DNA of 56,423 bases, from positions 1 to 56,423 of the forward strand of contig DDFI01000007.1 in the NCBI GenBank assembly GCA_002337095.1, read 5' to 3'. Positions 41,521-48,487 of the stretch are shown here, piece by piece (position 1 is the stretch's first letter; each line of letters starts with the position of its first letter). A program made the translations under genes and the position numbers. The notes below the pieces were generated by a model, which was given only the letters and a program-made list of their open reading frames with translations, was not told where the DNA came from and ran no database searches. The DNA is from Candidatus Saccharibacteria bacterium UBA1932. Lineage in GTDB: Bacteria; Patescibacteriota; Saccharimonadia; Saccharimonadales; Saccharimonadaceae.

Positions 41521-42129
41521 TTAGTCTACTCTCTCTCTCTCTCTCTCTCGGAACTCCGCTAAGACTGCTTGCTCGGCCGGTGTGAGGGTGGTGTCGCTCA
41601 AACCAGTAACTTTGAGGTACGCTTCGAGCTCTCGAATGCGTTCCGCTTCGAGCTCTCGAATGCGTTCCGCTTCGAGCTCTCGAATGCGATTTTCCATATA
41701 TGGAAAATCAATTTTACCATCTTCGTCAACAGGAAGATCAATCTTTACTTCACGCAGTATATTGACATTGAATGAGCTTGAACCCCAGCTGAATTGGCTA
41801 AAGGCTTTTTTGGCAACAGTGATTAGATACTGTGCATTGCGCTTATTGAATTTGGTGCTCTTTGGTGTAAATATCTTTATCTTGTCTCCGGTGAAGTATG
41901 GCTGCTTTTGATAGAACATCGTTGCTGTATCTTGTCCAAAGCTTATTGTATTTCCGTCGTTCAAGTAAGCAGGATCTTCGTCGATGTATCCACGAATCCC
42001 ATTATTATTGTCGCTACGAACAACGTATGGGTATTTTCCGCCAAATGTGAGAGCATTGGCGTTAAATTTTTTCTTTGGTGTCGTGATCTCAAATACATCA
42101 CCCATAGTAAACGTGCGAAATTTAGACAT
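41521..42129 (-). CDS. Specificity subunit of a BcgI-like RM system, truncated by frameshift
   Basis: 202 residues. First target-recognition domain (FRTFTMGDVFEITTPKK to EVKIDLPVDEDGKIDF), then the spacer with tandem RIRELEAE octads, then RERERERVD-stop coded by the (AG)10 tract. The ATG overlaps the end of the nuclease-methylase by 8 nt. Full-length subunits need both TRDs, so the present form is probably inactive or half-site. See the companion entry for the second half. Confidence 0.85.
   Translation of the reverse strand: MSKFRTFTMGDVFEITTPKKKFNANALTFGGKYPYVVRSDNNNGIRGYIDEDPAYLNDGNTISFGQDTATMFYQKQPYFTGDKIKIFTPKSTKFNKRNAQYLITVAKKAFSQFSWGSSSFNVNILREVKIDLPVDEDGKIDFPYMENRIRELEAERIRELEAERIRELEAYLKVTGLSDTTLTPAEQAVLAEFRERERERVD
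41529..41548. repeat. (CT)10 simple-sequence repeat inside the specificity gene
   Basis: Ten CT units on the plus strand (AG on the coding strand). With ten units the frame ends RERERERVD-stop. With nine, the sequence continues RERERESRLTPFRIG into the second recognition domain. Slipped-strand mispairing could therefore switch the gene on and off. Confidence 0.9.
41621..41688. repeat. 24-bp tandem repeat (2.8 copies) coding for the inter-domain spacer
   Basis: Unit GCTTCGAGCTCTCGAATGCG plus TTCC at 41621, 41645 and 41669. It encodes the octapeptide RIRELEAE, a coiled-coil spacer between the two recognition domains. Copies are identical, implying recent expansion. Copy number would change the distance between the two recognised half-sites. 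Confidence 0.88.
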
Positions 42130-44143
42130 TCTTTTCCCCCTTCAAGACCTGACTAACCTCCCATGCCAAGTATTCGGAGACTACTTTCTTGAAGTCGTCC
42201 TCTGTTGGTTGAGTGTCGACCTTGAAATGTTGGTCGAAGTTCCAGTCTGTACCACTATCACCTATCTCGCCCATGACAACGATCTTGTCCAGATCCCATA
42301 GTCTGTCATGAACTTTTGCATCACGTCCATTTTTGAAGATTTGTATAATATCCTGATATCGCTCGACTGGATGGTCAATCTCGCTGATACCGCGCTTGGC
42401 ACGCTTGTAGCCATCGTTGCGGAAGTCGATGAAGCGAACTTGTTTTTCGTGATCATGGGGCTTGCCAGTGTGCTCCACGATATAAATCGATGTCTGTACT
42501 CCAGCCATCGGCACAAAAAGGTCAACCGGCATCTTGATGCTGGCGATGAGCTGGTTTTGACGCAGGATTGCTTGGTTTGACTTTATTGCCTTGCCGCTGC
42601 CCGCACTATCCTGAATGATAATAGCTGCACGTCCGCCAATTTGCATGTGACGTAAGCCGAATTCAATAAAAGGCATACCATTCTCGTCGTAGCTAAATGG
42701 TGGATTGAGGAGGAGTTTGTTCGCACCGAAGTTTTCGTAAATCTCTGGTGGGCGGTCGAAGCTCGAGCCTTTCTGGATGTTACTGCTACCGTCACCACGA
42801 AGGATCATATTAGTTGCAGCAAGAGCGAACATATTTATATCGAGCTCAATGCCTAGAAGTTGTTGTTTTTTGATGTGGTCAATTCTACTGTTTGCTTCAG
42901 TTGTATTTTTGCCGTATTTTGCTTCAGTTTGTTCAATCATCAGACGCATGGCGGATATAAGAAACCCTGCTGAACCTGTAGCGAGATCCATTACACGAGA
43001 GTCAGGGTTGATGTCGAGAATTTGGCTCATCATCTTGGTGATATACGGTGGTGTAAGGACGATACCAAGCTCACCGCCATCGCCAAGAGCGTACTTTAGG
43101 AACTCACTATACATTTCACCCATAATATCGATATGCCCAGCCATACTGTCTATAGACTTGTAGATAGTTTCGAAGATATAGGTAAATATCTGGTTGTTGG
43201 TACTGGCTTTGCCATCGATAAACCTAGCGACTTGCTTGAGGGGGGTAGCTGGGCTATCACGATCGGGGTCATTTTTAATCTTGTCAAAACTGGCAAGCAT
43301 GAGACTGAGTTTTTCTTGCGGAATGTTTTTTAATCGTAGGTAATTAGTAATATGACGGACAATAACGTCTCCATCTCGTGAGTCTGAAAGCATAATACCC
43401 TTTAGGTCGTCTGGCGTAAGACCCAGTTTTACAACCGTACCGTTTTCGTCCTTAAGGTCTTGCATAGAAAGCAACATGCCCGATACGTAAAGTACCCGCT
43501 CTGGTGCAGTGATGGCGTGGTTGTGCATGAGCTTGTTAAGTTCTTTAGCGTAGCGTTGAAGCTTTTCGCGAGAGTCTATGAGAATTTTATGCTTTTCCTC
43601 TTCGGTCAGTGTCGCCTGCTGATAGAAGTGGTCAAATGTTGCCTTGTTTTCGAGGAAGTCGAGTGTCGTGTACTGTGCCATGTGTTTGTAGGTATCATCA
43701 CCAGAACCGTAGACGTAGTAGACTTCGATTTTGACATTGCCTACATTGTCGCCTGCGCAGCCAATAGCGATTACTTCGCCGTATTTTTCCGAGGCAATCA
43801 TATTTTGAGCATAGTAAATCGCACCGTTGGCGGCAAAGTTAGAGACCGATGCGTCATCAAGTTTGATGCCGTCCTTATTGGACGTGACAAGGCGATTAAG
43901 GCGGAGCTTATTCTCGATAATTACAGGAACTCCAGCGCGAAGTCCTTCTATCTGAAAGTCTGGTTTGCCAAAGCTGGTTTTTGTTTTCGTCTTAGCAGAG
44001 CCTGCCAGTGCCTCACGCATATACATAGACATGCTTGATTCTACGGTGTAATCACGGTTTTTTATTTTACCCATGCGATCGAACTGTTGCTTGACATAGT
44101 CGTTGACATCGTCCTCAAGCGTCCACTGAATTTTATCGGTCAT
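42122..44143 (-). CDS. BcgI-like fused endonuclease-methyltransferase (type IIB/IIG)
   Basis: 673 residues. The N-terminal nuclease domain has a PD-(D/E)xK signature: P61-D62 in FGKPDFQIE and E77-N-K79 in VPVIIENKL. A helical linker follows. The N6-adenine methylase has motif I DLATGSAGFL (386-395) and motif IV NPPF (480-483). No separate hsdR is present, as in BcgI, where the A subunit cuts and methylates and the B subunit gives specificity. A TGATATAAT box ends 8 nt from the ATG. It overlaps the specificity gene by 8 nt. Confidence 0.85.
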   Translation of the reverse strand: MTDKIQWTLEDDVNDYVKQQFDRMGKIKNRDYTVESSMSMYMREALAGSAKTKTKTSFGKPDFQIEGLRAGVPVIIENKLRLNRLVTSNKDGIKLDDASVSNFAANGAIYYAQNMIASEKYGEVIAIGCAGDNVGNVKIEVYYVYGSGDDTYKHMAQYTTLDFLENKATFDHFYQQATLTEEEKHKILIDSREKLQRYAKELNKLMHNHAITAPERVLYVSGMLLSMQDLKDENGTVVKLGLTPDDLKGIMLSDSRDGDVIVRHITNYLRLKNIPQEKLSLMLASFDKIKNDPDRDSPATPLKQVARFIDGKASTNNQIFTYIFETIYKSIDSMAGHIDIMGEMYSEFLKYALGDGGELGIVLTPPYITKMMSQILDINPDSRVMDLATGSAGFLISAMRLMIEQTEAKYGKNTTEANSRIDHIKKQQLLGIELDINMFALAATNMILRGDGSSNIQKGSSFDRPPEIYENFGANKLLLNPPFSYDENGMPFIEFGLRHMQIGGRAAIIIQDSAGSGKAIKSNQAILRQNQLIASIKMPVDLFVPMAGVQTSIYIVEHTGKPHDHEKQVRFIDFRNDGYKRAKRGISEIDHPVERYQDIIQIFKNGRDAKVHDRLWDLDKIVVMGEIGDSGTDWNFDQHFKVDTQPTEDDFKKVVSEYLAWEVSQVLKGEKNV

Positions 44144-44150
44144 ATAAAGT

Positions 44151-44214
44151 ATTATATCAGAATTACAACACTTTAACGATGTGGCTCATATGCAGCTGCC
44201 TAAACTGCTATAAT
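44151..44214. promoter_or_regulatory. Divergent extended -10 boxes between the RM operon and the DUF262 gene
   Basis: TGATATAAT on the minus strand (box 44151-44156) ends 8 nt from the methylase ATG. TGCTATAAT on the plus strand (box 44209-44214) ends 7 nt before the ATG at 44221. Both transcripts would be leaderless. Confidence 0.6.
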
Positions 44215-44220
44215 GAGGAT

Positions 44221-46323
44221 ATGAAAGTTACCCACAATAACATAAAGGATTTCCTTTATACTCCAAACAAATATTTTGTCATTCCAGATTTCCAGCGACC
44301 ATACTCGTGGGATAAAACAAATATCGACTCATTACTGCTCGACATAGAGTCGGCACTTGATAAAAATAAAGTTCACTTCTTTGGAAGTGTCGTGTATGTC
44401 GTAGAGAATAACGATAGCGTTATTATCGACGGCCAGCAAAGATCAACAACCATTCTTTTGATGCTGACTGCCCTGTATCACATTGCAAAAGATTACCCTG
44501 AAAAGTGCAGCATACCAGCAGAGCAAATCATGAAGCAGTATCTATACAACGAATTTGCTGCACGTGTAGGTGATGAGGAGAATCGGATCAAATTACGAAC
44601 CGTGACAACGGACAATGAGATATTCGAGCGGATCTTTGAAAAAGGTGATCTTACTGAAAAACATAAAGAGAGTAAGCTTTACCGAGCATATCACCAGTTT
44701 CATGAATATTTCTTAACGAAGAGTCAGCTAGAGCGGTATATCGACGTCCTGAGCCGATTTGAAATTGTGACAATTGCTCTTGATGCGGGTGATGACAATC
44801 CACAGGAAGTCTTTGAAAGTATCAACTCCACAGGCAAAGCATTGACGGACGGTGACAAGATTAGAAACTTCTCTTTGATGTTGAATGATAAAAAGGCTCG
44901 ACAACACGTACTTGATACGTACTGGAAAGTTATTGAGCAGAGCCTTACGGATATAAATAAAGACCATATCACCGACTTCTTCCGCATGTATCTTATAAGT
45001 AAATATCAGCGAGATGTGAAGCTCGAGCACGTATACCCAGAGTTTAGGCGTCAGTTCGAGAGTGATATCCACGATCAGTCAAATATTGAACTACTTGATT
45101 CATTCTATGGTGAAGTAATCCGATATTTAGAGCATTATCAATTCCTCAAGTTTAATGTCGATAAAAGCGGCGCATACTCCACGTTCAAGGACGCAGGTTT
45201 TCGTCTGAATTTCCTCAAGATTGAAACAGTCTATCCGTTTATGATGAGGGTTCTTGAGCGATATTCGGCAAATCAGCTGACGGCTGATGACGTAAAGCGT
45301 GTGTTCGAGATTGTTGAAACATATCTTGTGAGGCGTATCTTGTGCAACATCGCAACGTCGGGACTAAATAAATTCTTCTCAATTCTTGATAAAGATATCC
45401 AGTCGCATCTATCTGAAGCCTCCTCAGTAAGTTATATTGACATCTTGACGCACGTACTTACTGAGCGTATCGGAATGGCTCGATTCCCGACAGACCTAGA
45501 CGTTAAGAATGCGATAGGCAGTAACCCGTTTTATGCACAGCGAAGTTGGTATAATAATTTTGTATTGAGCTCGGTAGATGACAAGCTCCAGGCCAATGAA
45601 TCTGCGCTGCTGCGATCAATCTCCTCTGGTGATGTCAAGGTAAGTATCGAGCACGTCATGCCTCAAACACTCAGCAAGAGCTGGAAAGACATGCTAGGCA
45701 GTGAGTATGATACTGTTCATGACCAATACTTGCACACGTTACCAAACCTCACGCTTACTGGGTACAACTCAGAGTATTCAAACAAGTCCTTTGAGGTTAA
45801 AAAGACAATCGAGCATGGCTTTAATTCAAGTCCATTACTAATCAACTCATTTATTAGAGACTCTGAAGTATGGAACGAGGACACTCTTAGTCAAAGAGCA
45901 GACTGGTGGCTTGAGCAGATTAAAAGGATTTGGCCTATGCCAGTGACGGACTACGAGGCTCCGAACACCGACAGGGAGTACTTCTTTAGGGAGGATGAAG
46001 ACCTAAAAGGTACGATTGTAACATCAGTATCTATCCTAGGAGAGACATCAAAAGTTACGAGCTGGGCAGATGCATTTGAAAGTATCGTAGAGAAATTACT
46101 TGGCGAAAACCCAGAGCTCTTTGATACTATCGGTGAAGATGCATTTCTTGCACGTTACATACGTCCTGATGGAGACAACTTAATAAACCCTAGAGAAATT
46201 GGCAAAACTTTGTACTTTATAGAAACTGGCACGGACACGAATTATAAAAAGAAGATAATAATGAAACTACTTGAATATCTTGACCTTGAGGATGAGGATA
46301 TTAAGGTTACAATAGCTCGATAG
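44221..46323 (+). CDS. DUF262/DUF1524 protein (GmrSD/SspE/BrxU-like nuclease)
   Basis: 700 residues. The N-terminal DUF262 has IPDFQRPYSW (21-30) and the ParB-like NTPase motif DGQQR (70-74), plus FESINSTGKALTDGDKIRN. The DUF1524 HNH-type nuclease has IEHVMPQ with His478 and LPNLTLTGYNSEYSNKSF. A C-terminal extension of about 110 residues (SWADAFESIVEKL to the end) is not identified. Relatives restrict modified phage DNA (GmrSD, BrxU) or act with phosphorothioation (SspE). The longer frame from 44179 is rejected because TGCTATAAT directly precedes 44221. Confidence 0.85.
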   Translation: MKVTHNNIKDFLYTPNKYFVIPDFQRPYSWDKTNIDSLLLDIESALDKNKVHFFGSVVYVVENNDSVIIDGQQRSTTILLMLTALYHIAKDYPEKCSIPAEQIMKQYLYNEFAARVGDEENRIKLRTVTTDNEIFERIFEKGDLTEKHKESKLYRAYHQFHEYFLTKSQLERYIDVLSRFEIVTIALDAGDDNPQEVFESINSTGKALTDGDKIRNFSLMLNDKKARQHVLDTYWKVIEQSLTDINKDHITDFFRMYLISKYQRDVKLEHVYPEFRRQFESDIHDQSNIELLDSFYGEVIRYLEHYQFLKFNVDKSGAYSTFKDAGFRLNFLKIETVYPFMMRVLERYSANQLTADDVKRVFEIVETYLVRRILCNIATSGLNKFFSILDKDIQSHLSEASSVSYIDILTHVLTERIGMARFPTDLDVKNAIGSNPFYAQRSWYNNFVLSSVDDKLQANESALLRSISSGDVKVSIEHVMPQTLSKSWKDMLGSEYDTVHDQYLHTLPNLTLTGYNSEYSNKSFEVKKTIEHGFNSSPLLINSFIRDSEVWNEDTLSQRADWWLEQIKRIWPMPVTDYEAPNTDREYFFREDEDLKGTIVTSVSILGETSKVTSWADAFESIVEKLLGENPELFDTIGEDAFLARYIRPDGDNLINPREIGKTLYFIETGTDTNYKKKIIMKLLEYLDLEDEDIKVTIAR

Positions 46324-46395
46324 ATACTGAGCGAATATACTCGACTAGGGTGTTATATTTTTTAGAATCCGCCTCTGATAGGACAGCCAAAGAAA

Positions 46396-46428
46396 AAACT
46401 CCGTAAGCCCCCGTGGTTTACGGAGTTT
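46396..46428. terminator. Bidirectional terminator after the DUF262 gene
   Basis: AAACTCCGTAA pairs with TTTACGGAGTTT around GCCCCCGTGG, with A-rich flank on the left and T-rich flank on the right. Confidence 0.75.
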
Positions 46429-46439
46429 CTCTTTGTATT

Positions 46440-46579
46440 GATAGTAGGATTCGAACTCGCGAATGCCTCAGCTTTGCTGAGAACATTCGGGGTGAGGAGC
46501 GCCACGTCGGTGCTCCGCAAGGGAATCTGCCGGACGAGCTATGCTCGTCACGAGCAGTTCCGGGCTCGCCGGAGGTCAG
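46440..46579. other. Hairpin-rich right end of the island
   Basis: Consecutive hairpins: GAATG/CATTC with CTCAG/CTGAG inside (46461-46488), GGAGC/GCTCC (46497-46516) and GACGAGC-TAT-GCTCGTC (46534-46550). A GGATTCGAACTCGCG stretch at 46447-46461 resembles a tRNA T-arm on the minus strand. It may hold the recombinase arm sites or debris of tRNA ends. No coding frame is supported. Confidence 0.45.
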
Positions 46580-46601
46580 TCGAATCCCTCCATCCCAGCC
46601 A
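46580..46601 (+). repeat. attR: second copy of the 22-bp tRNA-Gln 3' end
   Basis: Identical to 38577-38598. To its left lies island DNA (CAG rather than the tRNA's GGT). To its right the original tRNA terminator begins at once, so the right boundary is exact. Confidence 0.88.
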
Positions 46602-46635
46602 CCTCAGAGAAAGAATGCGAAAAATGAGGTTTTTC
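46601..46635 (+). terminator. Original tRNA-Gln terminator, displaced by the island
   Basis: ACCTCA pairs with TGAGGT, followed by TTTTC. It directly abuts the attR copy of the tRNA end. In the uninterrupted chromosome it would lie immediately after CCA. Confidence 0.75.
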
Positions 46636-46799
46636 GGCAGGTCACCCCGACTCAACCCGCCGCGTAGCCTTGGTTTCAGGGATAATTCGGTGCATGTACT
46701 TTATATCATTACACTGTATCCCGCCTTTAAGTATTGTAAGTTAGGATTTTCCGAAGAAGAAGTTGACAAAAGATATATTAGTCTTATTATAAACCTATA

Positions 46800-47360
46800 A
46801 TGAAATATCTTGAGTTAGACGCTCTTAGTAATATTGAGCGCAAAAAAGCGCTGGAGCGTTTGTCAGTTGATGAGCTGGCTGACTTACTCGACGAGAGACC
46901 CTACGAAATCGCACCATTTGCTCCTAGGGAAGGCAGGTACTATTTTGATACCATAGAGGAATTACATGAGCATATGCTTCATAATTACTTTCCAGAGGCG
47001 AAACCGTGGATGGCAGATGAAGCAGCCTCACATGAACTTGCACACGCTCGCTGTGCCCTAAAAGTAGGAGCCTGTGGAGTAAAATACTATGCTTTAGATA
47101 GAATAGATTCTGAAACAAGAACGGGTATTTTTGCACAAATTATCGGGCCTGCAACTGTCACTCGTCTTGCCATGGCTGCGATAGCTGCCCACCCATTCAC
47201 GTCTGGACGATCTTTAGCTGACACTGGAGTTATACGCTCGCTAGGATATCAATCGAGACAACATGTACGTGAACGTATTGTGCGCTGGAATGAGCAAAGT
47301 GATTTACAAATGCCTATGCCGGAAACTTCGCCTTCACCTTATTTTGACGAACGTAAGTAA
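46800..47360 (+). CDS. Hypothetical protein with HExxH motif
   Basis: 186 residues. DEAASHELAHARCALKVGA contains H78-E79-L-A-H82, the zinc-metallopeptidase signature, but flanking sequence does not match a known peptidase family. The C-terminus (QSRQHVRERIVRWNEQ) is basic and helical. It starts 165 bp after the tRNA terminator and uses AT-rich codons like the island, so it may be a remnant of an older insertion. Enzymatic activity is inferred only from the motif. Confidence 0.5.
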   Translation: MKYLELDALSNIERKKALERLSVDELADLLDERPYEIAPFAPREGRYYFDTIEELHEHMLHNYFPEAKPWMADEAASHELAHARCALKVGACGVKYYALDRIDSETRTGIFAQIIGPATVTRLAMAAIAAHPFTSGRSLADTGVIRSLGYQSRQHVRERIVRWNEQSDLQMPMPETSPSPYFDERK

Positions 47361-47859
47361 TGTTAGATGCGCACGATTTTAGCCAGGGTTTAACCCGACC
47401 CTGGCTAACTTGGGCCTTAAGCTCGAGTAGCTGTTTTATGGGTTTAATAGAGAATTGCTAAAAGTGATTTAAATGTAAGCTTATGTAAAACAACAACTTA
47501 GAAACACTCTCTCAAGTCTTTTCTCAGTGAGTCGCTCCCGACCCGGCCCGCCGGAACCCTATTTCTGGCATTCGGTCGCAAAATGGGCTCGTGCAAAGGC
47601 GTAAAAGTGGGCCAAAGAAGAATCTCGCAGGTATCTATTGCCTGCGAGATTTTCCTTGTTTGAGCCGCGATTCGAATCCCCACCACAGCTAGCCGCCTTC
47701 ACCCTAGCATCGACATTACCGATACGTCAGCGCGGCGCTTTTTACGCCGCCGCTGATAAGCGTCGGGATGAGCCCTAGCGGCATCACGAGTATCTCGTGG
47801 CGGGAGAGGAGTAAGGCTCAGTCTCCTGGCGCGGGCGATAGTGTGGCATAATGGTACAT
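47361..47859. other. Non-coding stretch with hairpins and a T-arm-like fragment
   Basis: About 500 bp without a supported gene. It holds a terminator-like hairpin AATCTCGCAGG/CCTGCGAGATTTT (47621-47653), then GATTCGAATCCCCACCA near 47671-47687 that resembles a tRNA 3' region. TCAGCG-GGCG/CGCC-CGCTGA (about 47728-47757) and CACGAG-TAT-CTCGTG hairpins follow before the glycosylase promoter. No intact tRNA can be folded here. Confidence 0.45.
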
Positions 47860-48432
47860 ATGAATAACGTTGACTTTGGGTGGTTGCCGCTCGAGGCGCG
47901 AGCAGCTGCGCGGCGACTGCTTGGCTGCGAGCTTGTCAGTGATATCGATGGCAAGATGGTGCGCGTGCGTATTGTCGAGGTGGAGGCATACGATCAGGCC
48001 GACGAAGCCAGCCATACCTACCGTGGCCAGTCTAAGCGCAATAGCGTGATGTTTGGCGCCGCCGGCCATCTGTATGTGTATTTTACCTACGGCATGCACC
48101 ACTGTATCAATGTGGTTTGCGGCGAGGAGGGCTATGGATCGGGGGTGCTGATTCGTGCTGTCGAGCCGATCGACGGTAGCGATACGATTGAGCGCCGCCG
48201 CGGTACGTCTGGCAAACAGGCCACCAATGGCCCGGGCAAAGTGGCGCAAGCGCTTGGTGCTACGCTGACGCACAATGGCCACTCGCTCGTCGCGTCACCG
48301 ATCCGGCTTGTCCGCCGCCCGGCGCTGCCAGAGGCTTCGATCGTGGCGACCACGCGCGTCGGCATTTCGCGCGCCGTCCACGAGCTACGCCGCTATTACA
48401 TCGCAGGCAATCCCTACGTATCAAAAAAGTAG
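47860..48432 (+). CDS. 3-methyladenine DNA glycosylase (AAG/MPG family)
   Basis: 190 residues. Family motifs: VEVEAYDQADEASHTYRG with the catalytic Glu and Tyr, NSVMFGAAGHLYVYFTYGMHHCINVV, GVLIRAVEP and NGPGKVAQALG. It removes alkylated purines in base excision repair. The ATG at 47860 is chosen because the earlier ATG at 47851 lies inside the CATAAT -10 box (47847-47852). It has no obvious operon partners. Confidence 0.92.
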   Translation: MNNVDFGWLPLEARAAARRLLGCELVSDIDGKMVRVRIVEVEAYDQADEASHTYRGQSKRNSVMFGAAGHLYVYFTYGMHHCINVVCGEEGYGSGVLIRAVEPIDGSDTIERRRGTSGKQATNGPGKVAQALGATLTHNGHSLVASPIRLVRRPALPEASIVATTRVGISRAVHELRRYYIAGNPYVSKK

Positions 48433-48487
48433 GCATCTATCGCGCGGCTTGCGATATATTGTAGGAAACACAGTTATTCTATAGAAT

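Larger units (their letters stand above)
38577..46601. mobile_element. 8-kb integrative island in tRNA-Gln carrying defence genes
   Basis: The island is bounded by 22-bp direct repeats of the tRNA-Gln 3' end. Contents in order: large serine recombinase, two tiny frames, specificity subunit in two pieces, nuclease-methylase, DUF262/DUF1524 nuclease and a hairpin-rich right end. The sequence is visibly more AT-rich than its surroundings. The chromosomal tRNA terminator follows the right repeat immediately. No conjugation, replication or capsid genes are seen, so it is a compact integrative element or a satellite. Confidence 0.85.

Noticed and set aside
41521..41560. Frameshift in the specificity gene as a simple decayed pseudogene
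   Set aside because: Both halves are otherwise intact and the break falls exactly in a dinucleotide repeat; a sequencing slip remains possible and is stated as the check.
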